From: Candidatus Phycosocius spiralis
Lineage (GTDB): Bacteria > Pseudomonadota > Alphaproteobacteria > Caulobacterales > Aquidulcibacteraceae
Reading direction: 5' to 3'
NCBI RefSeq assembly: GCF_030158815.1
Contig: NZ_BPFZ01000001.1
Location: 1-64,000 of the forward strand
Length of the DNA stretch: 64,000 bases
A program made the translations under genes and the position numbers. The notes below the pieces were generated by a model. The model was not told the DNA's origin, searched no databases, and saw nothing but the letters and a program-made list of their open reading frames with translations. Each line of letters opens with the position of its first letter. Position 1 is the stretch's first letter. This document shows, piece after piece, positions 46,653 to 54,658 of the stretch.

Positions 46653-47649
46653 ATGTTCACATGCTTGAGTAAGTCTGATTGCATAAGACTATTTAGTGCA
46701 TATGTCGCATGATCACTAGGAACCATGTGTGAACTGCTATGATAATGAGTAGCAAACCCTGTAAGGTCACCTCATGATGAAGAGGTATTCTCCATACCTT
46801 TGGCGAAGTTAGATGAGAGAGTGCGATCAAGTCTTTGCTGATTGGTAGTACTCCCAAGACAGCTTAGTCATGCCCGTATTCTACATCGGCCCCTAGTTCC
46901 AAGGATATGACATTTTCTGCATGGTTAGGCTACATGTGGGTGTCGCTAAACTAATTGACTTTGTTAGCATTTGTTATGGCTAAGGGCAATGCACTCATCC
47001 TTTATGATCTGGTGGACCTTCAAGGGGCTGGGCCAGAGCTAGACTGTTCTCGATAAAGCAGATGCATCCGGCCATTGGCGTACGTGGTAATGGCTTTGGG
47101 GACGCCATGTGGCACCCAATTGCATGAACAAGATTGAAGCATGCTTGGGTTAAGAGTTTCACTCTATTGGCGCGGGCATTGTTGGCAGATATGCGGTGAA
47201 TTGTGCTCTAAGTTCTGGTGCGCTTGTCTTTATCCATAAGTCAACATGAGCTACGATTTTCGCTATGAAGCACTGGAAATGGAGAGAGAAGAGAGTTCTA
47301 CAAGACAGCAAAGCCATTACACCCCCTAAGTACCCTCCATAACAAGCAAATTTCCCCCAATATGTGTTTTACAAACCAGGTCTTCCTGCTATGTCGTGTC
47401 GGGTTGTTCTTTTTCCCATTTCATTGTGGAGGCAACATTGGTTATGGCCTATTTCGAGCGAATGTTGGATGGGTTTTGCCACGAAGGGCAATCGATCATT
47501 TTTCCGACGGTAGCATGGGGTTTGCAAAGACAGCACCTTATCCCAAGCGCCTTGCACTTCGACACGCTAGACCACCCATTTGACGATTCCTGTTCACAGT
47601 TTTGGCAGCCACAGATTCTATCTCTGTTTCAGCGGTCGTTGGCAGGAGC
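46653..47649. other. About 1 kb without a convincing gene
   Basis: Both strands are broken by frequent stops. Open stretches are short and use codons unlike the neighbours (AGA, ATA, GTA). On the minus strand there are three such stretches: 47159-47317 (52 codons, ATG preceded by GGGGG), 46995-47162 (55 codons, joined to the first by a GTGA overlap) and 46693-46863 (57 codons without a clear start, holding a hydrophobic segment LLLIIIAVHTWFLVIM). On the plus strand, 47141-47239 would give a Cys-rich 32-residue peptide. This may be the remains of decayed genes, or a region encoding small RNAs or small proteins; I cannot decide. Confidence 0.5.
47159..47317 (-). other. Candidate small ORF, 52 residues
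   Basis: ATG with a GGGGG purine stretch 5 bases upstream, reading MALLSCRTLFSLHFQCFIAK and ending with FTAYLPTMPAPIE. Its stop overlaps the GTG of a second 55-residue open frame (46995-47162). Codon use differs from the surrounding genes and no family is recognised. It may well be chance. Confidence 0.18.
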
Positions 47650-47979
47650 ATGACTTCAGATACGTCACATGAACGTCTCTTCGCGCTGCTTTCAGCACGT
47701 GAAATCTATATCGAGCGGTATTTTCGCGCTGGCTATGCACAGGTTCGCGCGATTGATGCGTTGACAGGGATTGAAGTTGCAGTGACTACCCCTGCCAATG
47801 CTGCACAGCATGACCAAAATCGGCTGGTTTTGCGCAAACTCGGACAGGCCTTGATCGCGCAGGGGCATTTAGCTGATGCAGCTCGTGAAACCCCAGATGA
47901 TTTGAACACACCACCACAGAAGGGTGACAATCCAAAAGAAGCGTCACCCTTTTTACCCAAAGGCGGAATTTATACATGA
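47650..47979 (+). CDS. DUF6898-like small protein
   Basis: The core EIYIERYFRAGYAQVRAIDA (about residues 17-36) followed by LTGIEVAVTTPANAAQHDQN and LVLRKLGQALIAQG matches the small alphaproteobacterial family I know as DUF6898 (usual length about 60-65 residues). ATG at 47650 is chosen, preceded by AGGAG, although the frame is open from 47602. The product is 109 residues: it has an extra N-terminal segment and a C-terminal hydrophilic tail of about 35 residues. A terminator-like hairpin lies inside the tail-coding part. Function unknown. It converges with mucR. Confidence 0.72.
   Translation: MTSDTSHERLFALLSAREIYIERYFRAGYAQVRAIDALTGIEVAVTTPANAAQHDQNRLVLRKLGQALIAQGHLADAARETPDDLNTPPQKGDNPKEASPFLPKGGIYT
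47920..47954 (+). terminator. Terminator-like hairpin inside the DUF6898 gene tail
   Basis: AAGGGTGAC (47920-47928) and GTCACCCTT (47943-47951) form a perfect 9-bp stem around a 14-base loop, followed by a TTT run. It lies 25-60 bp before the stop codon at 47977, so transcription may often end before the full tail is encoded. Confidence 0.6.
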
Positions 47980-48070
47980 AACTAATCTAGACGAACCGAT
48001 TATCTTAACGTGTACTACGCATATCTGACCATACTTAATGATTTTGCTCAAGGATGTTGTTTAGTACAAC

Positions 48071-48490
48071 TTAACGCCCACGAACACCGCGCCCCAGCCC
48101 GATATGTTTGGCAAATTCGCTGCGACGTTTGGCATAATTGGGCGCAACCATTGGATAGTCTGCAGGCAAGTTCCAACGACGACGATATTCCTCGGGTGAT
48201 AAATTATATTTAGAACGCAAGTAACGTTTGAGCATTTTCAAGCGTTTCCCATCTTCCAGACAAACGATATAATCATCCGTAATTGATTTCCCAAGACTAA
48301 CTGCCGCTTTGGGTTTTTCGACAGGCTTTTCGAAATCATCATTTGAAAGATTGATGAGACTTTTATGGATACTCCTAATTAAATCGCTTAAGTTTTCCGC
48401 ACGAATTTCGTTTGCAGCAACATAAGATGAAACTATTTCGGTCGTCCTTTCGAGTAAATCCGTGTTTTGATATTCTCTTTGATTTCGCAT
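48071..48490 (-). CDS. mucR: MucR/Ros-family transcriptional regulator with altered zinc site
   Basis: Global regulator of alphaproteobacteria that binds AT-rich DNA. ATG at 48490 is chosen: AAGGA lies 9 bases upstream and the protein then has 139 residues, normal for MucR. The N-terminal oligomerisation region (LLERTTEIVSSYVAANEI) precedes the DNA-binding fold DDYIVCLEDGKRLKMLKRYL, then LSPEEYRRRWNLPADYPMVAPNYAKRR. The usual ligand set Cys-x2-Asp/Cys-x9-His-x4-His reads Cys 77, Asp 80, Tyr 90, Tyr 95: both histidines are tyrosine. Zinc-free Ros-fold proteins are known from Mesorhizobium, so the fold may survive without metal. Divergent from glyA across an AT-rich 341 bp. Confidence 0.92.
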   Translation of the reverse strand: MRNQREYQNTDLLERTTEIVSSYVAANEIRAENLSDLIRSIHKSLINLSNDDFEKPVEKPKAAVSLGKSITDDYIVCLEDGKRLKMLKRYLRSKYNLSPEEYRRRWNLPADYPMVAPNYAKRRSEFAKHIGLGRGVRGR

Positions 48491-48831
48491 TTGGGATAAT
48501 CCTTCTTTTCTAGATTTCGCCGCGGATAGATACCTGATTTGCATGACTTGTGAGGGACGTCCTGCAACGATCTGTGCGTTTCACGTGGTTTAGAGCAAAT
48601 AGATTGAGTAATTTACAGGGTTTTTTTCATTAATATTCTGTTTTATTAGCATATTTTTTTGTATTCTTGATTAATCTTGTTCTGTAAGTCTCGAAAATAA
48701 AAATTTTCGATCAAGTTAACCTTAAGAAATAACAAAGTGTAGTTACTTACTTATAGGTATGATTAGATGCAAGAAATGTTGCGTTTGGGACGGCTCCTCC
48801 TCTAAGAGTAGGAAAATGGAGACATACGACC
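48491..48831. promoter_or_regulatory. AT-rich mucR-glyA intergenic region with dyad
   Basis: This 341-bp divergent region is markedly A+T-rich (many T and A runs between 48600 and 48760), unlike the rest of the window. It holds a perfect dyad TCGAAAAT-AAAA-ATTTTCGA at 48691-48710. MucR proteins bind AT-rich promoters, often their own, so autoregulation and control of glyA are plausible. I see no known riboswitch motif. No gene is present. Confidence 0.45.
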
Positions 48832-50130
48832 ATGTCAATGACCTTAGCACCCCAACTATATGATAATATTAATTTTTTTGGGGGTAGTGTTCAAAATCAG
48901 GATCCAGACTTAGCTAAAGCTCTTGCAGGTGAGCTGCATCGGCAACAGACCCAAATTGAACTTATTGCTTCAGAGAATATCGTTTCTAAAGCAGTACTTG
49001 AAGTTCAGGGTTCGGTTTTGACCAATAAATACGCTGAAGGTTATCCTGGGCGTCGATATTATGGTGGTTGTGAATATGTGGATGTTGCAGAAAACTTGGC
49101 AATCACACGTGCAAAAGCTTTGTTTGATTGTGCCTATGCCAATGTCCAACCCCATTCAGGGGCACAAGCCAATCAAGCTGTGTTTTTTGCGCTTTTAAAG
49201 CCAGGCGATACTTTTCTTGGGCTTGATTTGGCCAGCGGTGGGCATTTAACCCATGGCTCACCAGCCAACCAATCGGGTAAGTGGTTTAACGCGATTTCTT
49301 ATGGGGTTAATCGCGAAGATCAATTGATTGATTATGATGGCGTTGAAGCATTAGCTCGCCAGCATAGACCAAAACTGATCATTGCTGGCGGATCGGCCTA
49401 CCCCCGGCATATAGATTTTGCCCGTTTTCGTGAGATTGCAGACCGTTTTGATGCTTATTTTATGGTTGATATGGCCCATTTTTCTGGTTTGGTTGCGGGT
49501 AGAGCTCATCCAAACCCTTTGGGCCATGCACATGTTGTTACGACAACGACGCATAAGACACTGCGTGGGCCGCGGGGTGGGATGATTTTGTCCAATGATC
49601 TTGAACTTGGAAAAAAATTCGATTCAGCCGTGTTTCCAGGGTTACAAGGTGGGCCGTTGATGCATGTGATTGCTGCGAAAGCCGTGGCCTTTGGTGAAGC
49701 TTTGACACCAGCTTTTCAGGCTTATGCACGGCACGTGGTTGAAAATGCCCAAGCTATGGCAGCAGCCGTGAAAGCAGGCGGCTTTGATCTGGTATCGGGT
49801 GGTACCGATACCCATGTTGTTTTGGTTGATTTGCAGCCTAAAGACCTTACTGGTAAAGCCAGTGAAGCCGCGTTGGAGCGGGCTGGCTTAACGTGTAATA
49901 AAAATGGTGTGCCGTTTGATCCAAGGCCGCCATCCACCACATCGGGGATTCGACTGGGATCCCCCGCAGGCACCACGCGTGGGTTTGGCGTATCTGAATT
50001 CACTTGGATTGGCCATAAGATTGTTGAAGTACTTGATTCCCTTGTCGGCACGCCCGAAGGGAACCCAGAAGTTGAGCAGCGCGTTCGCCGTGAAGTTGAA
50101 GCCTTGTGTGCGCGCTTTCCCATTTATTAG
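48832..50130 (+). CDS. glyA: Serine hydroxymethyltransferase
   Basis: PLP enzyme that interconverts serine and glycine while charging tetrahydrofolate with a one-carbon unit. Motifs: [20 protein letters not shown] near residue 40, [36 protein letters not shown] and the PLP lysine in [15 protein letters not shown]. Length 432. It heads the glyA-nrdR order common in alphaproteobacteria. Confidence 0.98.
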   Translation: MSMTLAPQLYDNINFFGGSVQNQDPDLAKALAGELHRQQTQIELIASENIVSKAVLEVQGSVLTNKYAEGYPGRRYYGGCEYVDVAENLAITRAKALFDCAYANVQPHSGAQANQAVFFALLKPGDTFLGLDLASGGHLTHGSPANQSGKWFNAISYGVNREDQLIDYDGVEALARQHRPKLIIAGGSAYPRHIDFARFREIADRFDAYFMVDMAHFSGLVAGRAHPNPLGHAHVVTTTTHKTLRGPRGGMILSNDLELGKKFDSAVFPGLQGGPLMHVIAAKAVAFGEALTPAFQAYARHVVENAQAMAAAVKAGGFDLVSGGTDTHVVLVDLQPKDLTGKASEAALERAGLTCNKNGVPFDPRPPSTTSGIRLGSPAGTTRGFGVSEFTWIGHKIVEVLDSLVGTPEGNPEVEQRVRREVEALCARFPIY

Positions 50131-50184
50131 ATTTGCGGCTTTACAGGGGGTAAAGAAGCCCTAACCGTCGTCAAAGGTTGTTCT

Positions 50185-50679
50185 ATGCGCTGTCCTTATT
50201 GTGGATTTGCTGATACCCAAGTCAAAGATTCCCGACCTGCAGAGGATGGTGCATCCATTCGCCGTCGTAGGCAATGCCCGGCGTGCGAGGGGCGCTTTAC
50301 AACCTTTGAGCGCGTACAATTGCGCGAACTAAAAGTGATTAAGCGTGATGGTGTGCGTGAATTATTTGATCGCGATAAGCTTCAAAGGTCAGTCACGATC
50401 GCTTTGCGTAAACGGGATGTCCCTGAAGAGCGGATTGACCATCTTGTTTCTGGCATCGTGCGGCGGTTGGAAACCTCTGGGGAGAACGAAATATCGACCA
50501 GCACGGTGGGTCAATATGTGTTAGATGCTTTGGGGGAGACCGATCCAGTCGCCTTTGTTCGCTATGCCTCTGTCTATCGTGATTTTAGAGAGGCAGAAGA
50601 CTTTAACCGATTTGTGGATGATGAATTAACAGCCTTAAAAACCAATCTACACAATCGGCCATCCTTGAAAGATGAATAA
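50185..50679 (+). CDS. nrdR: Ribonucleotide reductase transcriptional repressor NrdR
   Basis: ATP/dATP-sensing repressor of nrd genes. The N-terminal zinc ribbon [18 protein letters not shown]...[16 protein letters not shown] has two CxxC pairs (Cys 3, 6 and about 31, 34); the ATP-cone begins at [16 protein letters not shown]. Length 164. The stop overlaps the next gene by 8 bp. Confidence 0.98.
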   Translation: MRCPYCGFADTQVKDSRPAEDGASIRRRRQCPACEGRFTTFERVQLRELKVIKRDGVRELFDRDKLQRSVTIALRKRDVPEERIDHLVSGIVRRLETSGENEISTSTVGQYVLDALGETDPVAFVRYASVYRDFREAEDFNRFVDDELTALKTNLHNRPSLKDE

Positions 50680-51385
50680 GCCTAATCCACGCCAAGTGAA
50701 TGTAACACTGAAGCTTGCAACCAGTTTAGATGCTCGCATCGCCACGGTTATCGGGGCCAGCCAATGGATTACGGGATCTTTGGCGCGTCAAGAAGTTCAT
50801 CGCATGCGCGCAAGCTATGATTGCATAATAACAGGCATTGGAACCGTGTTAGCGGACGATCCACTTCTAACGGCCCGCTATGGCCAAGATAAGGTGTCTC
50901 AGCCCTTGCGGGCATTATTAGATACACATGCACGTTTGCCCGCAACCGCCAAGTTGGTAACGAGTTCAGATCAAGGCCAAGTGGTTTGGTTTACCAAGGA
51001 GGGGGGGGTAATCCCTGCTTGGGCAAGTTCCTTGGGTATTAAGCATCATAATGTTCCTATTGCAGGTTCGTATTCTGATGCAAGTAAGCATACTGGTGCA
51101 GTTCACTTGGATCTGGCCGCAACTTTGACAATCTTGGAAAGAAGCTATGGGGTCAGATCGCTCATGATTGAAGCGGGCCCAAGTCTTGCCTCATCTTTTC
51201 TGCGGGCAGGATTAGTTAACACCATTGCATGGTTCCGCGCCCCAATATTACTTGGAGGCGATGGCCGTTCGGTGTTTGAAAGTCTGGGGGTGGTCGAGCT
51301 GGCACAGGCATGGAGATTGCATAAAATCGACACCCAATCTTTTGGCCCGGATCTCTTAGAAACCTATAAGATTGAAAAGCAATAG
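50672..51385 (+). CDS. ribD: RibD reductase domain only (deaminase domain missing)
   Basis: Riboflavin synthesis: NADPH reduction of 5-amino-6-ribosylamino-pyrimidinedione phosphate. The 237 residues match only the C-terminal RibD reductase: [70 protein letters not shown]. The N-terminal zinc deaminase (HAE and PCxxxG motifs, about 145 residues) is absent and there is no room for it, since the ATG at 50672 overlaps nrdR. The deaminase step must be encoded elsewhere. No frameshift remnant is seen, so this looks like a clean standalone reductase. Confidence 0.92.
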   Translation: MNKPNPRQVNVTLKLATSLDARIATVIGASQWITGSLARQEVHRMRASYDCIITGIGTVLADDPLLTARYGQDKVSQPLRALLDTHARLPATAKLVTSSDQGQVVWFTKEGGVIPAWASSLGIKHHNVPIAGSYSDASKHTGAVHLDLAATLTILERSYGVRSLMIEAGPSLASSFLRAGLVNTIAWFRAPILLGGDGRSVFESLGVVELAQAWRLHKIDTQSFGPDLLETYKIEKQ

Positions 51386-51395
51386 AAGGCTCGTC

Positions 51396-52004
51396 ATGTT
51401 TACCGGGATCATTACCGATATTGGAACTGTGATAGGTTATGATCATCGCCTAGGCACGGATGCGATTTTTACCATTGCAAGCCAGTATGAGGTCAACACC
51501 CTTACCCTTGGGGCATCAATTGCCCATCAAGGTGTTTGCTTGACCCTGATCGAATTAAATCCAGGCCCTACTGGGTCTGTTTGGCGGGTACAAGTATCGC
51601 AAGAGACCTTGGATGTTACTTGCGCTCATGACTGGCGTCTTGCAACAAAGCTTAACTTAGAGCGTGCTCTTAAGGTGGGTGATGAATTGGGTGGTCATAT
51701 GGTTTCAGGCCATGTTGATGGTATCGGTGAGGTGGTGCAGGTACGCCAAGAAAACGACAGCCATCGCGTTTTGATCCGTATTGATGAGGCGATAGCAAAG
51801 TTTATTGCCCCTAAAGGCTCTATTGCAATCGATGGGGTCTCGTTAACAATCAATGAAGTGGATGATGCTATATTCGGAGTTAATATCATCCCGCATACGT
51901 GGGCAGTCACAACTTTAGGAAGATTGAAAGCTGGCACACGTGTAAATGTTGAAGCAGATCAGGTTGCGCGTTATGTTGAACGCATACTATCCAGAAAAAA
52001 CTAG
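51396..52004 (+). CDS. ribE: Riboflavin synthase alpha subunit
   Basis: Dismutates two 6,7-dimethyl-8-ribityllumazine molecules to riboflavin. MFTGIITDIGTV opens the protein; two lumazine-binding repeats follow, each with a GxxxxxxGVCLT- or GSIAIDGVSLTI-like motif (GASIAHQGVCLTLIE and GSIAIDGVSLTINEV), plus NLERALKVGDELGGHMVSGHVDGIGEV. ATG at 51396 is chosen over an open frame from 51372. Length 202. It starts 10 bp after ribD. Confidence 0.96.
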   Translation: MFTGIITDIGTVIGYDHRLGTDAIFTIASQYEVNTLTLGASIAHQGVCLTLIELNPGPTGSVWRVQVSQETLDVTCAHDWRLATKLNLERALKVGDELGGHMVSGHVDGIGEVVQVRQENDSHRVLIRIDEAIAKFIAPKGSIAIDGVSLTINEVDDAIFGVNIIPHTWAVTTLGRLKAGTRVNVEADQVARYVERILSRKN

Positions 52005-52039
52005 ATTGATGCTTCTTTCCCTCTGACTTGGATCGTACC

Positions 52040-52507
52040 ATGACTTTAAACTTTAACCCACCTCATCTTTTATTTGTGGTAGGCAATTATTATCCCCATA
52101 TTGCCGACGAACTTGTTGCTGGTGCTACCCAAGCGATTGAAGACGTTCGTGGTAGCTTTGACGTGGTTAAAGTGCCTGGGGTTTTTGAAATTCCTGCTGT
52201 GATTGCGCATGCAGATCGTTCCTCCCATCGGCCGACTGGCAAATCCTATGATGGCTATGTTGCCTTGGGATGCGTCATTCGCGGCGAGACCAGTCATTAT
52301 GATTATGTGTGCAGCGAAAGTGCGCGCGCATTGATGGATTTGTCCGTTGAGGGTTTACCAATCGGCTATGGCATTCTTACCGTTGAAAATGAAAGCCAAG
52401 CCCTCGTGCGGGCAAAGCGCGATCAAAAGAACAAAGGCAAGGATGCAGTGGAAGCTTGCTTGACATTGCTGGCCACCAAGCGGCGTCTGAATTTGGGCGG
52501 CGTATGA
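52040..52507 (+). CDS. ribH: 6,7-dimethyl-8-ribityllumazine synthase
   Basis: Condenses the aminopyrimidine with dihydroxybutanone phosphate to form lumazine. Motifs: FVVGNYYPHIADELVAGATQ, FDVVKVPGVFEIPAVIAHA, YDGYVALGCVIRGETSHYDYVCSESA (catalytic His). About 155 residues from the ATG at 52040; a TTG at 52028 is in frame but less likely. The usual ribBA gene between ribE and ribH is missing here. Confidence 0.96.
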   Translation: MTLNFNPPHLLFVVGNYYPHIADELVAGATQAIEDVRGSFDVVKVPGVFEIPAVIAHADRSSHRPTGKSYDGYVALGCVIRGETSHYDYVCSESARALMDLSVEGLPIGYGILTVENESQALVRAKRDQKNKGKDAVEACLTLLATKRRLNLGGV

Positions 52508-52989
52508 GCCGGACTAACCCACAGGTACAATCCGATGCACGCCGTGGTGCGCGCTTGGCGGCCGTTCAAGCCTTGTATCAAATGGAAATGTCAGGAGGCG
52601 GCGTGACCAGCACGGTTCTCGAGTATCTGAATTTTCGTCTCGGCGAGGATAGTGAGGTTGGTCCATTAGAAACTGCGGATGCCGATTTTTTTCGCTGTGT
52701 CGTGGAGGGTGTTGTTGCAGAGCAGGCTCTAATCGACGCTTCGATCAAGGAACGCCTAGCTGAAGGTTGGCGGTTGGAGCGGATTGATTCGATCGTTCGC
52801 GCTGCAGTCCGGGCAGCCACTTATGAGTTGTTGCGGCGCGTTGACGTCCCCGTCGCGGTGGTGATTGATGAATATGTTGGCATAGTCAACGCATTTTTCG
52901 ATGGGCCGGAAAGCGGATTTACCAATGGCCTACTTGATCGGTTAGCGCGTGAATTGAACGCGAACGATTTGCGCCAACTTGCCTGTTGA
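52504..52989 (+). CDS. nusB: Transcription antitermination factor NusB
   Basis: Binds boxA of rRNA leader transcripts with NusE to prevent premature termination. The helical fold is seen as ARRGARLAAVQALYQMEMSG near the start and VRAAVRAATYELLRRVDVPVAVVIDEYVGIVNAFF near residues 95-130. ATG at 52504 overlaps the ribH stop as ATGA; the frame upstream is open but inside ribH. Length 161. The ribH-nusB-thiL order is standard. Confidence 0.96.
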   Translation: MSRTNPQVQSDARRGARLAAVQALYQMEMSGGGVTSTVLEYLNFRLGEDSEVGPLETADADFFRCVVEGVVAEQALIDASIKERLAEGWRLERIDSIVRAAVRAATYELLRRVDVPVAVVIDEYVGIVNAFFDGPESGFTNGLLDRLARELNANDLRQLAC

Positions 52990-53001
52990 TGGCATAAAGA
53001 C

Positions 53002-54003
53002 ATGACACAAAAATCACTCCATGAGTTTGGAATGATCAAGCGATTGCTTGCTCCACTAACATTGGGAGTGCCCGGTGCATTTGAACTTAAGGATGATGTG
53101 GCGCAACTACCCCATAGCGCATATGGTCAAGTTGTGACTTGCGATCAAATTATTGAAGGAACTCATTTTTTTCCTGACGACCCTCTAGATTTAGTCGCCA
53201 AACATTTAGTCAGGCGGAATTTGTCCGATTTAATTGCCAAAGGTTGTCGACCGCGTGGAGCTCTTTTGACCTTGGCCTGGCCCAAAGCGTGGTCTTTACC
53301 GCGTTTAGCCCTTTTCATAAAGGGGCTTGGTGAGGATTTGGCTGAATTGGGTGATCATTGCCCGCTTTATGGCGGCGACACCAGTCAAACATCCGGCCCG
53401 CTTGTTGCAAGCTTAACCTTAATTGGGGAACCACTGGCAGCTTCACACGCTCCAATATTGAGGTCTGGGGCCAAGCCTGGCGACCATGTGTATGTGACCG
53501 GGGTGATTGGGGATGCTTATCTAGGCTTAGAGGGACGCCTTGGCAAGCAAAGCGTAAACGATTTGAAGGCCTGTCAAGGTTTTGCGTTGGCACCTCTCCC
53601 GACGCCTTTAGCCATGTCAGCGCCGATTGCGCATTATGCCCATGCCAGTATTGATATCTCGGATGGTCTTTTGGCAGATGCAGCTCACCTTGCAACCAAT
53701 TCCAGGGTAAGGATTGAATTGGCACTTGATTGTATACCCCTTTCCAGTGAGGCTAGCCAATGGGTAGAAAAATCAGATAACAGGGTTGATGCCTTATTGA
53801 ACTTGGCAACAGGTGGTGAGGATTATCAGGCTTTGATGTGCGTTTCTGCTGAGCAGTCGGAAGATTTTATCAACCAAGCACAAAGAAATGGTACGCGCTT
53901 GAGCAAGGTGGGCCAATGTTGGCCAGGACAAGGCCTGACTATATCTTATTTAGGGCAAGTAATTCGGCTACCAAAAAAAATGGGTTGGAGTGTGTCATTC
54001 TGA
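53002..54003 (+). CDS. thiL: Thiamine-monophosphate kinase
   Basis: Phosphorylates thiamine monophosphate to the active diphosphate. Motifs: DDVAQLPHSAYGQVVTCDQI (metal Asp residues), HLVRRNLSDLIAKGCRPRGAL, YGGDTSQTSGPLVASLTLIG, SIDISDGLLADAAHLA and LATGGEDYQALM. Length 333. It starts 12 bp after nusB and converges with the secreted hypothetical protein 19 bp away. Confidence 0.96.
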   Translation: MTQKSLHEFGMIKRLLAPLTLGVPGAFELKDDVAQLPHSAYGQVVTCDQIIEGTHFFPDDPLDLVAKHLVRRNLSDLIAKGCRPRGALLTLAWPKAWSLPRLALFIKGLGEDLAELGDHCPLYGGDTSQTSGPLVASLTLIGEPLAASHAPILRSGAKPGDHVYVTGVIGDAYLGLEGRLGKQSVNDLKACQGFALAPLPTPLAMSAPIAHYAHASIDISDGLLADAAHLATNSRVRIELALDCIPLSSEASQWVEKSDNRVDALLNLATGGEDYQALMCVSAEQSEDFINQAQRNGTRLSKVGQCWPGQGLTISYLGQVIRLPKKMGWSVSF

Positions 54004-54022
54004 GATCAAGCGATCCATTGGT

Positions 54023-54454
54023 TTAGCGACCCATGAATTCCACTTTGGTAAGCTGCACTTTCACAACCTTTAATCCTGGTTTAATGCTGGTAATAGCTGT
54101 GGTAATCGCACGGCTAATAGCGCCGGTATCATAAGAATTGCGGGTTTTTCCTGCAGGAATTGGGTTACGGGAAGTTTGTTTAGTTATCGCATCTCGCACT
54201 AGGAAATGTTTTTCACGCACAAAATCAGCTTGTGAAACGTCCTGCATGCGAACATTACACAAGACAAAAATATAATTTTCTAAAACACCATCTCGGACAA
54301 TTGGCATCACGATAAAATTCAATTCCAAATTGCTACGATCTGCAGCCTCCAGTTTTTTTTCTTGCGCAAGAGCCGAGTTACCAAATGCGGGAGCGGTTAA
54401 GGCCACGATTGAAAGGCCAAACCGCATCATGTTTCTTCGAGAGGGCGACATCAT
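54023..54454 (-). CDS. Conserved secreted protein of unknown function
   Basis: A 143-residue protein with a signal peptide that begins SRRNMMRFGLSIVALTAPAF (about residues 5-24), cleaved after NSALA near residue 30; the Arg pair hints at Tat export. The mature part, LELNFIVMPIVRDGVLENYI then VLCNVRMQDVSQADFVREKH, ends in ITTAITSIKPGLKVVKVQLT. I recall a similar small secreted protein between thiL and hppA in Caulobacter relatives, and the distribution of secondary-structure blocks slightly resembles FliL, but no function can be assigned. Confidence 0.75.
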   Translation of the reverse strand: MMSPSRRNMMRFGLSIVALTAPAFGNSALAQEKKLEAADRSNLELNFIVMPIVRDGVLENYIFVLCNVRMQDVSQADFVREKHFLVRDAITKQTSRNPIPAGKTRNSYDTGAISRAITTAITSIKPGLKVVKVQLTKVEFMGR

Positions 54455-54658
54455 GATTTATCCGACCTTCCTGTTCTTTGCATGAATGTTAAGGTTTTGC
54501 GTGATGGACCAATTACCCAAAGGCTTCAACAAGCCAGTGGCCGTTGCAACTCGCATGGTAGCGCCCTAAAGAGGTCGCATCAATAGTTGGGGGTTTCTTT
54601 CAGGTGTTAAGGATGCACTTTAACCTTGTAGAAGCCGGGAAACGAAAAGAGGAAGAAC

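Noticed and set aside
46995-47162. Possible transposase C-terminus on the minus strand (a frame reading VPHGVPKAITTYANGRMHLL).
   Set aside because: No terminal inverted repeats, target duplication or other transposase motifs are present around it.
48545-48831. Glycine, SAM or tetrahydrofolate riboswitch upstream of glyA.
   Set aside because: I could not find the conserved core motifs of these classes; the region is simply A+T-rich with one dyad.
51386-52039. FMN riboswitch in the riboflavin genes.
   Set aside because: Spacers between the genes are 10 and 35 bp, too short for the element, and the conserved core is not seen.
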